From the NCBI GenBank assembly GCA_002506365.1, contig DAXK01000006.1, positions 196 to 55,180 on the forward strand: DNA of 54,985 bases. Reading direction: 5' to 3'. The DNA comes from an archaeon UBA583. GTDB taxonomy: Archaea > Nanobdellota > Nanobdellia > Woesearchaeales > UBA583. Position numbers and translations under genes: made by a program. Under the pieces are notes generated by a model, which worked only from the letters and a program-made list of their open reading frames with translations, made no database searches and was not told where the DNA came from. Shown here one piece after another: positions 8,777-17,659 of this stretch; position 1 is the stretch's first letter; each line of letters starts with the position of its first letter.

Positions 8777-10150
8777 TTAATTCTCCCTACCACACTCATA
8801 CTCATAACGAATAATATCATCTTCACCAAAATACTCCCCAGTCTGTGTTTCAATTATCTCTAAAACTAAATCTGAATTATTTGAAAGTTTATGTTTATTT
8901 TGAGCCGGAATATAAACTGACTCATTTTGTTTTAATACAAATTCCTTTTCCCCATTTAAAACATATGCCTCGCCACTAACAACAACCCAATGCTCAGAAC
9001 GCTTTGTATGAGATTGTAGTGATATTGATTTCCCCGGTAAAATTGATAACCTTTTAACTTTATGAGTTTTAGAACTATCTAAAATTTTAAAATAACCCCA
9101 AGGTCTATACACAGTAGTATGAAACTTTAATCTCTCATCATTAGACTCTTTTAATTTATTAACAATTTGTTTAATTTTACCAGAGCTAGACTTCTTACAA
9201 ATCATTAAAGCATCATCACTATCAACAATTAATAAATCATCAACATCACACAACCCAACAACTTTATCACAATCAGTTTTAACAAAATTATTATTTGAAT
9301 TTTCCTCAATTAAATTTCCATCTAAAACTAAATTAGAATCATTAGTAAATTCATCTAAAAATTCTTCTGAAATTGCATCAAAAGAACCTAAATCATTCCA
9401 CTCTAAATCTAAAGGCACAACTGAAATATTACTTGATTTTTCAAGTAAACCATAATCCACTGAATTTTTTTTAACATCATTAAAATTCTCAAACAAATTT
9501 TTATCTCTAATTAAATTTGATAAACTAACATCAACCTTAGAAAGTTCAGATAAAAAAACTTTTTTATTAAATAAAAACATTCCAGCATTCCACAAATATC
9601 CACTCTCAATATACTCTTTAGCTAAACTTTCATTTGGTTTTTCCTTAAAATCTAAAACATCAAAAGAATCCAAATCATAATTAATATAACCATAACCAGT
9701 ATGAGGAATAGTTGGAGAAATTCCAAATAAAACTAGAGAATTATAAGCTAAACTTTGCGCCTTATCTAAACTATTAATTAAATTAGTATCATCTTTAATT
9801 AAACAATCTGAAGATAAAAATAAACCGGATTCATCATCACCTATTCTCTCAATACCAAGTCCAATAGCATTTAAAGTATCCTTTGAACAAGACTCAACAA
9901 TAATATTATTTTCATTATAACTATAACCTAATTCCTCAATTTCACCCATAACTAAAAATTTATGATTCTCATTAGTTATAACTAAAATATCATCAAGATT
10001 ATCTGTAATTTTTAAAGCCCTTTGAAAAGTTAATTGAAATAATGATTTATTCTTTAATTCTTTAAATTTTAAAAATTGTTTAGGATAAAATTCCCTACTT
10101 AAAGGCCAAAGCCTAGTTCCAGAACCACCAGCTAAAATAATTACTTTCAT
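8777..10150 (-). CDS. manC: Mannose-1-phosphate guanylyltransferase / mannose-6-phosphate isomerase
   Basis: A 457-residue type II PMI-like enzyme. Residues ~1-340 are the nucleotidyltransferase: VIILAGGSGTRLWPLSRE followed by YPKQFL is the pyrophosphorylase signature, and LDFKEKP is the second conserved lysine motif. The C-terminal ~110 residues form a cupin (GKSISLQSHTKRSEHWVVV, then SVYIPAQNKHKL) with the histidines expected of the isomerase domain. It supplies GDP-mannose to Gmd and to mannosyltransferases. The gene is 2 bases downstream of a GT4 glycosyltransferase and 57 bases upstream of gmd, clearly part of the glycan operon. Confidence 0.93.
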   Translation of the reverse strand: MKVIILAGGSGTRLWPLSREFYPKQFLKFKELKNKSLFQLTFQRALKITDNLDDILVITNENHKFLVMGEIEELGYSYNENNIIVESCSKDTLNAIGLGIERIGDDESGLFLSSDCLIKDDTNLINSLDKAQSLAYNSLVLFGISPTIPHTGYGYINYDLDSFDVLDFKEKPNESLAKEYIESGYLWNAGMFLFNKKVFLSELSKVDVSLSNLIRDKNLFENFNDVKKNSVDYGLLEKSSNISVVPLDLEWNDLGSFDAISEEFLDEFTNDSNLVLDGNLIEENSNNNFVKTDCDKVVGLCDVDDLLIVDSDDALMICKKSSSGKIKQIVNKLKESNDERLKFHTTVYRPWGYFKILDSSKTHKVKRLSILPGKSISLQSHTKRSEHWVVVSGEAYVLNGEKEFVLKQNESVYIPAQNKHKLSNNSDLVLEIIETQTGEYFGEDDIIRYEYECGREN

Positions 10151-10152
10151 AA

Positions 10153-11343
10153 TTAAAACCTCTCAAAAATATTTAAATACTTTTTGTAAATAATTTTAGT
10201 ATCAAAATTATCTAAAATAAATTTTCTTGAATTTATTTTCAAATCTAAATACAAATTATCATTTTGAACCAATTTATCAACTGCATCACAAATTTCAGAA
10301 ACACTCTTTTGAGAAACAACAATCCCAGTTTTTAAATGCTTAACAATATCAGACACTGCCAATAAATCCGTTGTAATAACTGGACACCCACAAGCCAAAG
10401 CCTCAGCAAAAACTAAACCAAATCCCTCCTGATCACCACAACCAGTTTTAATTGAAGGTCCAATAAAAATATCACTATTTTGATAATAATGTATAATATC
10501 TTTTTGATTTAAGCCACCTAAAAATAAAATTTCATTACCCAGATTATGATTTTTAACATAACTTTTAATTTCACCTAACTTATCTCCTGACCCAATGATA
10601 GTTAATTTCAAATTAAACTTATCCCTCAATTTTTGAGCAGCCTTAACTAAATAAATTAAACCTTTTTTTTCAGTAACTCTACCAACAAATAATAAATTAA
10701 TATTTTTCTTATCGATATTTTTTTGACTATTTTTCAAATTAGGTTTAAAAAAATCAGTATCAACTCCCATAGGTAAAACTTCTACATTAACAGAACTAAC
10801 TAAATCTTTAACAACATTCTTCATATCTAAACTTACAACCGTTACATTATCACAATTAGATAAAACCCACTTTTTAATAAAATCAAACTTTCTTAAAGAA
10901 TATAAATCAGCCCCGTGACAAGTTAATAAAATTTTAATTTTTTTATTTAACAATTTTTTATACAAAACAGCAAGCAGGCCTTGTGGCAAAATCCAATGCG
11001 CATGAATAATATCAATATCATACTTTCTAACTAATTTAAAAATATTAATAAATTGAAAAAATAAAAAAAAAGGCACAACAAACCAATAAAAAGGATTTTG
11101 TTTAAGTTTAGGCACAATCGCATCATCACAAAGTAAATTTTTAAAATTAAACCAATACCTAAACCTAAAAACTAACAAATTCTTATTTAACTTCTCAAAA
11201 CCTAAACTCCCATAAATGTAAGGAGTTAAAACAAAAACTTTAAACTTTTCAGAAATACCAACTGAAATCTTTTTAACAAAATCCGGTCTATAATCCAAAT
11301 CATCCTTTGGAAAAGTTGAAGTTAAAACTAAAATTTTTTTCAT
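10153..11343 (-). CDS. GT4-family glycosyltransferase
   Basis: A 396-residue GT-B enzyme. The N-terminal domain contains ILVLTSTFPKDDLDYRPDFV and HAHWILPQGLLA, typical of GT4 enzymes in exopolysaccharide clusters. The C-terminal Rossmann domain has LLFVGRVTEKKGLIYLVKA (about 220-238) and the retaining-GT E-x7-E motif in QEGFGLVFAEALACGCPVI (about 307-325), which contacts the nucleotide sugar. It should be a retaining transferase acting at the cytoplasmic membrane face. Donor and acceptor are unknown. The 2-base gap to manC and 24-base gap from the GT2 gene upstream put it in the same transcription unit. Confidence 0.88.
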   Translation of the reverse strand: MKKILVLTSTFPKDDLDYRPDFVKKISVGISEKFKVFVLTPYIYGSLGFEKLNKNLLVFRFRYWFNFKNLLCDDAIVPKLKQNPFYWFVVPFFLFFQFINIFKLVRKYDIDIIHAHWILPQGLLAVLYKKLLNKKIKILLTCHGADLYSLRKFDFIKKWVLSNCDNVTVVSLDMKNVVKDLVSSVNVEVLPMGVDTDFFKPNLKNSQKNIDKKNINLLFVGRVTEKKGLIYLVKAAQKLRDKFNLKLTIIGSGDKLGEIKSYVKNHNLGNEILFLGGLNQKDIIHYYQNSDIFIGPSIKTGCGDQEGFGLVFAEALACGCPVITTDLLAVSDIVKHLKTGIVVSQKSVSEICDAVDKLVQNDNLYLDLKINSRKFILDNFDTKIIYKKYLNIFERF

Positions 11344-11367
11344 ATTAAATTATAACCCCCACCAAAA

Positions 11368-12114
11368 TCACCTATAACTAAAATACTTCTTAACTCTAAC
11401 TAAATTTAAATAAATTAAACTAAAAGGTAATAATAGCTTAGGACAAAACTTTCTAATAATCTTCTCCTTCTCACCTAAAGAATCAAAAATATACTTACTA
11501 GTAAGATTATCTCCACTCATCCTAAACTTACAAAAATAATCATCAACATAACAAAACTTTGAATTTAATAAACCCTTAACAATAATATCATAATCCATCG
11601 CATATTTAAAACTCTCATCAAAATAACCAACTTTCTTAATCAAATCAGTTTTCATAAACAAAGCTTGATGTCCTAAAACCCTATGAAAAAAAATAGAATT
11701 AACACTCTTTAAATTAGTATTCCAAGTTTTATAAACCTTAGAATTTTCATCAAAAATTTGAGTATTTGAAAAAATAAATTCTGACTTAGACTTTTTATAA
11801 GCATTATTTACTTTTGAAAAACACCCTAAATTAAAAACATCATCAGACCCAAGGACAATAAAAAAATCCCCCTTAGCTAAATCAACACCCATATTAAAAG
11901 CAGTTGTTAAATTCCCCTTATCTTGATTATGTAAACTAATTTTATCTGGAAACTTATTAATATATGAATTAATAATTTCTAAAGTTTTATCAGTTGAACT
12001 TTTATCAATAAATATAATCTCAAAATTAGTATAATCCTGAGCCAAAACAGACTCAATACTTTGTATTAAATACTTCTCAGAATTTAAAGTTGGTATTAAA
12101 ACACTTATTTTCAT
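11368..12114 (-). CDS. GT2-family glycosyltransferase
   Basis: A 248-residue GT-A enzyme of the WcaE/hyaluronan-like GT2 group. ISVLIPTLNSEKYLIQSIES starts the fold, YTNFEIIFIDKSSTDKTLEI binds nucleotide, and GDFFIVLGSDDVFNLGC provides the metal-binding DD near residue 90. GYFDESFKYAMDYDIIVKG (about 168-186) is the conserved region that precedes the acceptor site. It is short, with no membrane helices apart from a weakly hydrophobic C-terminus. Its start overlaps the stop of the upstream DPM1-like gene by four bases (ATGA), so the two are translationally coupled. Sugar specificity is not predictable. Confidence 0.87.
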   Translation of the reverse strand: MKISVLIPTLNSEKYLIQSIESVLAQDYTNFEIIFIDKSSTDKTLEIINSYINKFPDKISLHNQDKGNLTTAFNMGVDLAKGDFFIVLGSDDVFNLGCFSKVNNAYKKSKSEFIFSNTQIFDENSKVYKTWNTNLKSVNSIFFHRVLGHQALFMKTDLIKKVGYFDESFKYAMDYDIIVKGLLNSKFCYVDDYFCKFRMSGDNLTSKYIFDSLGEKEKIIRKFCPKLLLPFSLIYLNLVRVKKYFSYR

Positions 12115-13046
12115 TTTTCAAATTTCTCTCTTCTCTGATTAATAATAATTTCCTCTAAAAGCATTCTATTTTTATTATTAATATCCCCAATAATTCCTAA
12201 ACCTAATAAAGATAAAAAAACTCCAAACAAAACCCCTGAGATAATTAAAGACTGAATTAAACCATCATACCCTGCTAAATAATAAAATAAAAACCTTAAA
12301 AATAAAACCAATGATAAAAATAAAAAAAATAACCCAGAAAGTGTAAAAAACTTTAAAGGTTCATACATTACATAAACTCTAACCATATCAGTTGTAGATT
12401 TTTTAATATGTTCAAAAATATTCTTAAACAATCTAGATTTTCTTGTAGGTCTATTAGTTTTAATTAAAATTTCCTCAATTTTTAAATTCTTCTTACTAGC
12501 CTGAATAATAGTATCAATCACATAAGAAAACTTACTAGTTACATTTAACTGAATTAATGCCTCTTTAGAATATGCTCTAAACCCTGAAACAGTATCCTTA
12601 ACTGAATTATCAGATAACACATTTACAGTCTTCGACCCCAAAAATTGTAAAAACTTTTTAATTGGTGAAAAATGTTCAATCTTACTAGTTTCTCTATCCC
12701 CAATTACAATATCAGCATCACAATCAATTAACTTTCTAACTAAATCAGTAATATACTTTCCAGGATACTGATCATCCCCATCAGTATTTACTAAAATATC
12801 AGCCCCAAGTTCTAAAGCTTTCATTTGACCAAACCTAAAACTATTTCCAAGCCCCATATTTTTTTTATTAGATAAAATAATACACCCCAATTTTTCAGCA
12901 ATCTCACAAGTTCTATCAGAACATCCATCATCAATAATTAAAACTAAAATTTCATCAATCCCTTTAATTTTTTTAGGAATTTGATTAATAACTTGCTCAA
13001 TTGTTTTCTCTTCATTCAAACAAGGAATTTGTACAACTAACTTCAT
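12111..13046 (-). CDS. DPM1/DPG-like polyprenyl-phosphate glycosyltransferase (GT2)
   Basis: A 311-residue GT2 enzyme with a catalytic domain (residues ~1-220) and two C-terminal helices (about 231-255 and 263-289). QIPCLNEEKTIEQVI, LVLIIDDGCSDRTCEIAEKL, NKKNMGLGNSFRFG and LVNTDGDDQYPGKYI are the hallmark motifs of dolichyl-phosphate mannose/glucose synthases. DTVSGFRAYSKEALIQLN is the conserved loop seen in the same group. It likely charges a polyprenyl phosphate with a sugar from GDP- or UDP-sugar, which GT-C enzymes outside the membrane could then use. ManC is encoded in the same operon and would provide GDP-mannose. It is coupled to the downstream GT2 gene by an ATGA overlap. Confidence 0.88.
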   Translation of the reverse strand: MKLVVQIPCLNEEKTIEQVINQIPKKIKGIDEILVLIIDDGCSDRTCEIAEKLGCIILSNKKNMGLGNSFRFGQMKALELGADILVNTDGDDQYPGKYITDLVRKLIDCDADIVIGDRETSKIEHFSPIKKFLQFLGSKTVNVLSDNSVKDTVSGFRAYSKEALIQLNVTSKFSYVIDTIIQASKKNLKIEEILIKTNRPTRKSRLFKNIFEHIKKSTTDMVRVYVMYEPLKFFTLSGLFFLFLSLVLFLRFLFYYLAGYDGLIQSLIISGVLFGVFLSLLGLGIIGDINNKNRMLLEEIIINQRREKFEK

Positions 13047-13097
13047 AATAACAATCTAAAAAATATTATTTATAAACATATTCATTAACTCAGTTTA

Positions 13098-14333
13098 TTA
13101 CTTTCTTAAATTAAAAAATAAAACAATAAAAATTAAAATAGACTCAATCATAAGTGTTAAAAAAGTAATTAAAAAAATATAACTTAAATTAGTTAAATAA
13201 ATAATAAAAAATAATTTTAACAATAAACTAACTAGTAAAAAAATAAAAAATAAAAAAATAAAATGAAATAACTTATCCTTAGCTAAAATATAAATTTTAT
13301 AATTTAAAACTAAATTTAAAACAAATGGGATTGATAACAAAATTAATAAAAAATTATTAATAAAAATATCAAAATTATATTTTAATAAAATATATTTGGT
13401 CAAAACAAATAAAAAACCATATGTTAAAAATAAAATAAAAACACCATAAAAAAAAGTAATCAAATTCAAAGCTAAAAAATTTCTAAAAGTGCTTTTTTTA
13501 TCACCTGAATTTTTATGTTCAATAATTTTTGGATAAAATACAGTTGCAAAAGAAAAAATCGGAATAATTGAAAATTCAATTATTTTTAAAATTATACTAT
13601 AATAAGCAATTTGTTCAAAAAAATTAAATTGTCCAAGTAAAAATAAATCTAACTGCAAATAAACTAAACCAATTAAAGCAAAAAAACCATACTTTAAACC
13701 CTTTCTCCAATTTCTAAATAATTTTTTAAATTTAAAAGTTAATTTCAACTTTGTATATAACTTATCATAAAATAAAAAAGATAATATTGCAACTAAATGA
13801 TAAAAAATATATGAAATAATTGCTCCATAAATTAAATAATTTGAAATTAAAACATAACTAACAAAAATTAAAACAATTGCCACATAAAAATATAATTTCC
13901 CTAAAAATTTAAACTTATTATTTGTAATGTGATAAACCAATAAAAAAGTGTGAATTGGAATAATTAACAAAATAATAGGTAAAAATAAAAAAAATATTGG
14001 TAAACTCAAAAAAATATATAAAAAAACAAATAATAAAATACTAATAAATGAAGCAATTAAAGAATAACTTAAAGTTTCATTCATAAAACTAATCTTCTGC
14101 TTTTTTGATAAATCAATTAAAGTTTTATAATGAAAAGTAGTCATTCCAAAACTAATAAAAAAATAAAAAAAGAAAATAAAAGTCATTAAATAACTAAAAT
14201 TTCCATATTCATTTGTTGTTAAAAAAATAATTGCAAAAACATGAACTAAAAGTAAAGAAATTTTACTAAAAAATATTCTAATAAAATCATAATTAAACGT
14301 TTTAAATAAATCCTTAAAATTACTTGATTCCAT
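13098..14333 (-). CDS. Wzx-like polysaccharide flippase (MOP superfamily)
   Basis: A membrane protein of 411 residues from the ATG at 14333, with about twelve hydrophobic helices and very few charged residues between them. The N-terminal DFIRIFFSKISLLLVHVFAI, EYGNFSYLMTFIFFFYFF and later GLVYLQLDLFLLGQF match the repeat-type oligosaccharide flippases of the Wzx/RfbX group. It would move a lipid-linked oligosaccharide to the outer leaflet. A TTG at 14357 is an alternative start, but it lengthens the overlap with the upstream gene from 14 to 38 bases. The position at the head of the glycan operon fits the role. Substrate unknown. Confidence 0.82.
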   Translation of the reverse strand: MESSNFKDLFKTFNYDFIRIFFSKISLLLVHVFAIIFLTTNEYGNFSYLMTFIFFFYFFISFGMTTFHYKTLIDLSKKQKISFMNETLSYSLIASFISILLFVFLYIFLSLPIFFLFLPIILLIIPIHTFLLVYHITNNKFKFLGKLYFYVAIVLIFVSYVLISNYLIYGAIISYIFYHLVAILSFLFYDKLYTKLKLTFKFKKLFRNWRKGLKYGFFALIGLVYLQLDLFLLGQFNFFEQIAYYSIILKIIEFSIIPIFSFATVFYPKIIEHKNSGDKKSTFRNFLALNLITFFYGVFILFLTYGFLFVLTKYILLKYNFDIFINNFLLILLSIPFVLNLVLNYKIYILAKDKLFHFIFLFFIFLLVSLLLKLFFIIYLTNLSYIFLITFLTLMIESILIFIVLFFNLRK

Positions 14334-14697
14334 TTTTATAAAAATAATAACCAACAAAAATTAAATTTGTAACTGTTGTAATAATAAATATATTTAGATA
14401 AGATAAAGGAACAAATAATAAATTTAAAATTAACATAATAAATGGTAAAATTACAATATTTAAAATTAAACTCATAAAAAATCTTTCAATATAACTTTCA
14501 AAATCTTTATTTAAAAATATAATTAAAATCAAATAACCTGTTAAAAATAGAAAATAAAAGGCATTTAGAGATAATTTTAAAGAATCAAAAACATTTAAAG
14601 TATTAAAAAGCACAATAAAGAAAATCGAAATTAAAATTAAAAATAACAAACTAAACAAAGGTTTATCTTTTTTAAAAATTTTAAATAAATTAATCAT
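14320..14697 (-). CDS. Short DUF1616-like membrane protein
   Basis: A 125-residue protein with four hydrophobic helices: ~14-34, 45-62, 73-96 and 99-119. The segment FYFLFLTGYLILIIF, followed by ESYIERFFMSLILNIVILP, resembles the GY...ER...S pattern of the DUF1616 N-terminal domain. Full-length DUF1616 proteins are longer and have an extracytoplasmic domain, so this looks like the membrane part alone. The function is unknown. It is the first gene of the leftward glycan operon, and its 3' end overlaps the flippase gene by 14 bases. A TATA-like atatatataata lies at about 14750-14762. Confidence 0.55.
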   Translation of the reverse strand: MINLFKIFKKDKPLFSLLFLILISIFFIVLFNTLNVFDSLKLSLNAFYFLFLTGYLILIIFLNKDFESYIERFFMSLILNIVILPFIMLILNLLFVPLSYLNIFIITTVTNLIFVGYYFYKNGIK

Positions 14698-15008
14698 AAT
14701 TTAATTATAAAAAAGTTTATTTATTAATCTTTGGAACTTATTTTTTAAAATATATATAATATATTACGCATATTTTAAAAATAAATAGAACAAATTTTAA
14801 ATTAAAATTTAGTTAATTAGAATTCAAGAAATCAAAGAGTAGATAGACTAAGAAAAGAAGTTCAAAACACAATGAACACATAGTTTATTGTGTTTAAAAA
14901 TCTTCGATTACTATATCTTAGAAAAGAGTTAGAAACTTTTCTGGAAAAATAAAATAATATAATTCTCAAATTTAAAAAAATGATTTGAATTTAGAATTAT
15001 AAAAAGAG
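14698..15008. other. 311-bp gap with several nested hairpins
   Basis: No convincing gene. The part near 14750 holds a TATA-like sequence for the glycan operon. From 14848 to 15000 there are three inverted repeats. A two-tier stem has outer arms ctaaga at 14848-14853 and tcttag at 14916-14921, and an inner perfect 9-bp stem aaacacaat (14865-14873) with attgtgttt (14887-14895). A second stem is agaaaag with cttttct (about 14919-14942). The third is taattct with agaatta (about 14959-14999). The region is AT-rich and shows no RNase P, SRP or C/D box signature I recognise, so a structured RNA is possible but unproven. Confidence 0.35.
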
Positions 15009-15093
15009 TGTCCGGGAAGGGATTCGAACCCTCGAACAAATAAATGACAGGATCTTAAGTCCTGCGCCTTTGACCAGACTTGGCAACCCGGAC
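15009..15093 (-). tRNA. trnL-TAA: tRNA-Leu (anticodon TAA)
   Basis: An 85-base class II tRNA. Acceptor stem gtccggg (5') pairs with cccggac (3'), discriminator A. The anticodon stem CAGGA/TCCTG encloses loop CTTAAGA with anticodon TAA. There is a long variable arm and T arm GAGGG-TTCGAAT-CCCTT. CCA is not encoded, as is common in archaea. It is much richer in GC than its surroundings. A small perfect hairpin lies just upstream at 15109-15123. Confidence 0.95.
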
Positions 15094-15221
15094 GAAACAC
15101 TCTACAACAGACATCTAATGTCTCTCGATAAATATAAAGAAAGATTACCCCCTTATAAAGTTTACGGTTTCAAACATTAAACTATATAAACAAAGAAAAA
15201 CACTAACTCATAGATACACAA

Positions 15222-16250
15222 ATGAACAAACTAAACCAAACTCTAACAGCACTTATACTAACAACTTCATCACAAACAGCAATAAGTGAAAATCTCCCAA
15301 AACAAATTCAAAACTTATCATTAGAAACAACTTTAGAACCTGGAGTTGCCCAAAGATGGGTTCAAAGACGATACCAAATTCAAACTGGAAGAAATTGTCC
15401 ACAAGACCAACACCTATTTTGGAACTACAATGGACATATATTAGATACAATTCCAAACAATATAAACTCAAGTTCACAAAAAAAACTAGACAATTATAGA
15501 ATTACATACTACAATGGAATAAAAGGTGGAAAAAACTCAACTGGTTACCCATTTGCTGGAAACTGTTCAAACAAATTTCAACACAAATTTGAACAAGGAT
15601 CCGACAGTTACTTTCAAACATACCTAAAAGGAACTTGGAACAATCACACATTTAAAACTCCAACATCAATAAGAGAAATTTTCAAAACAATAACTAACAA
15701 TTTAAGATACAATGGAGAAATAACCTACCCTAAACAAATTGATGAATACTCTCTTGGACAATACGTAATTGAAAGTGGAGGAGAAAAAAAAGCTAAATCA
15801 AGTTCAAAAGCACTAGGAATTATGCAAATATTACCTGAAAACTTATCAAAAATATGTAAAATACCTAATCAATATTATTACCACAGAATTGCTCAAATTG
15901 AATGTAACAAAAAAATTCACCAAAAAAACTACAAAAAATTAAAACCAAACTTTGATGACATGTTCGGGCACATGCCACAAAAAAAACAAAACGAACTAAT
16001 ATCATTACTAACAATCCAAAGTTATCACACTGGACCAAACAGAATAAATAAATTAATTGACAAAGACTCAATTAAAGGACAAATTAGTCAACATTTTGCA
16101 AACAACCATAACAAATACTCAGCTGCTGACATCGCATTTGCAATAATGTTCCACAACTATGGAAAATCAATAAAAATTCAATCACTAACATACACAATAA
16201 ATGTAAGAAGCGCCCTAAATGAATTAAAAAGAAAAGCAAAAAAACAATAA
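15222..16250 (+). CDS. Secreted lytic-transglycosylase-like (SLT) protein
   Basis: A 342-residue protein with an N-terminal signal-like segment (residues ~1-22, MNKLNQTLTALILTTSSQTA). Residues ~25-165 form a domain I do not recognise, with cysteines at 59 and 115. Residues ~172-330 match the SLT fold: YVIESGGEKK with the putative catalytic Glu184, SSSKALGIMQILPENL (the GxMQ motif), and QSYHTGPNRINKLI, equal to the AYNxGPxRV motif with His in place of Asn. SLT enzymes cleave peptidoglycan between MurNAc and GlcNAc. Archaea lack murein, so targets could be bacterial walls or another glycan. A TATA-like ctatataaac lies ~35 bp upstream. The gene stands alone. Confidence 0.78.
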   Translation: MNKLNQTLTALILTTSSQTAISENLPKQIQNLSLETTLEPGVAQRWVQRRYQIQTGRNCPQDQHLFWNYNGHILDTIPNNINSSSQKKLDNYRITYYNGIKGGKNSTGYPFAGNCSNKFQHKFEQGSDSYFQTYLKGTWNNHTFKTPTSIREIFKTITNNLRYNGEITYPKQIDEYSLGQYVIESGGEKKAKSSSKALGIMQILPENLSKICKIPNQYYYHRIAQIECNKKIHQKNYKKLKPNFDDMFGHMPQKKQNELISLLTIQSYHTGPNRINKLIDKDSIKGQISQHFANNHNKYSAADIAFAIMFHNYGKSIKIQSLTYTINVRSALNELKRKAKKQ

Positions 16251-16327
16251 AACAATTTAATAAAAATAATAACAAAAATATTAAATAAAAAGATAAATAG
16301 AAATATAAATAAAAAATATTTAAAAAA

Positions 16328-17569
16328 TTAAATATTATCACTCGAACCAATAATAATAGTTGGTTTTTTCTCAAAAACTACATTAATAAATTTCAACATA
16401 TCCTCCTTACTAATACTTTCTAAAATTTCTGAAAAATTCTTAAAACTAATTTTTCTATTAAAAATATTATTAAACAATAAATCTATTCTAGAATACTCAT
16501 TATCAAAATACTCCTCAAACAAAAATTTAAAATGTGTCTTTTTCCCCTCAAAATATTCATCTTCAAATAACTCTACTTTAATTCTATCAACAATCTCTGA
16601 AACAAAATTAATAATTTTATCCTTATTACAAGACTCAACATTTAAAATTAATAAATTTAAAAAACTATCCCCATAACTATAATTAATATCAACATCACAA
16701 GAATAAATTAATTTCTCCTTAGTTCTTAACTTATTCATAAATAAAGAAGTAAACCCATCTGATAAAATATTTTTTAATAATCTTAATTTAAATACATCCT
16801 CATCAGAAATTTCTCCAAAATTATAAACAAAAGATAACATACTTTGATCCTCAAAAATATCTTTTTTTAAATTAATAAATTCACCTGATTTTCTTGTAGG
16901 ATTAATTTTATTACAAACCTTAACTCCACACCTTAAATCAGAAAAATATTTCTCAACTTTATCATATAAATTAATATTTTTAAAATCTCCCTCAAAATAA
17001 AAAAACATATTTTTAGCTACAAAAAAATTCTTTTTATACTCATCTAAATCTGAAACCTTAATCTTAGAAAGTGAATCCAAACTCCCTAAAATTGTTCCAT
17101 AATACTTAGTTCCTAAATACAAATAATTATGATTATAATTATAAAATATATAATCAGCTGAAATATCCTCTTCTAAAATTTCTCCCTTAATTGGACCTTT
17201 TATTTCATCAACAATATCCTTTTGAGTATAATTATTATTAGTTAAAAATTGTTTAGCAAGTTCTAAAACTAAATCTAACTTTTCAGGCAACAAATTAAAC
17301 ATAATAGTAATTTCATTATGCCCAGTAGCCGCATTAAATTCAATTCCATTAAAATCACAAAACTCAGCAAGAGTCTCCTCAGTATAACCTTCAATTTTAA
17401 AAATTAAATGTTCTAAAAGATGTGCTAATCCTTTTTTATCAACTGGATCATTTCCAGCCCCAGAATTAATAACAACCTGAAAAGAAATTCTATTTTTATT
17501 TACCCTATTTTTTGAAAATACTTGTAAACCATTTTCAAGTTCCACTTTACTATCATATAAAATTTCCAT
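16328..17569 (-). CDS. M16-family zinc metallopeptidase
   Basis: A 413-residue single-unit insulinase-type peptidase. The inverted zinc motif H50-x2-E53-H54 in KGLAHLLEHLIFK is followed 75 residues later by the third ligand Glu130 in IKGEILEE, exactly the M16 spacing. The second half (residues ~200-410) is the related inactive domain, with RLLKNILSDGFTSLFMNKLR typical of the family. There is no signal peptide, so it should be cytoplasmic, probably degrading or processing peptides. Two-domain M16B enzymes of this length act as dimers. It is read convergently with the SLT gene and divergently from trm1. Confidence 0.9.
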   Translation of the reverse strand: MEILYDSKVELENGLQVFSKNRVNKNRISFQVVINSGAGNDPVDKKGLAHLLEHLIFKIEGYTEETLAEFCDFNGIEFNAATGHNEITIMFNLLPEKLDLVLELAKQFLTNNNYTQKDIVDEIKGPIKGEILEEDISADYIFYNYNHNYLYLGTKYYGTILGSLDSLSKIKVSDLDEYKKNFFVAKNMFFYFEGDFKNINLYDKVEKYFSDLRCGVKVCNKINPTRKSGEFINLKKDIFEDQSMLSFVYNFGEISDEDVFKLRLLKNILSDGFTSLFMNKLRTKEKLIYSCDVDINYSYGDSFLNLLILNVESCNKDKIINFVSEIVDRIKVELFEDEYFEGKKTHFKFLFEEYFDNEYSRIDLLFNNIFNRKISFKNFSEILESISKEDMLKFINVVFEKKPTIIIGSSDNI

Positions 17570-17630
17570 ATCTATAATAAAAATAAAAAATAAAACTTTA
17601 AATATCTATGTTTCAAATATATAAAATAAT

Positions 17631-17638
17631 TTTATAAA
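17631..17638 (+). promoter_or_regulatory. TATA box of trm1
   Basis: A perfect tttataaa octamer centred 25.5 bp upstream of the ATG at 17660. It predicts a leaderless trm1 mRNA. Confidence 0.6.
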
Positions 17639-17659
17639 CTAAAACATACTTAAAATTCT

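Noticed and set aside
15253..16374. Leftward reading frames across the SLT gene and its 3' end
   Set aside because: They are shadows of the rightward SLT gene or of the M16 gene end, rich in Phe, Leu and Cys with no promoter or family signature.
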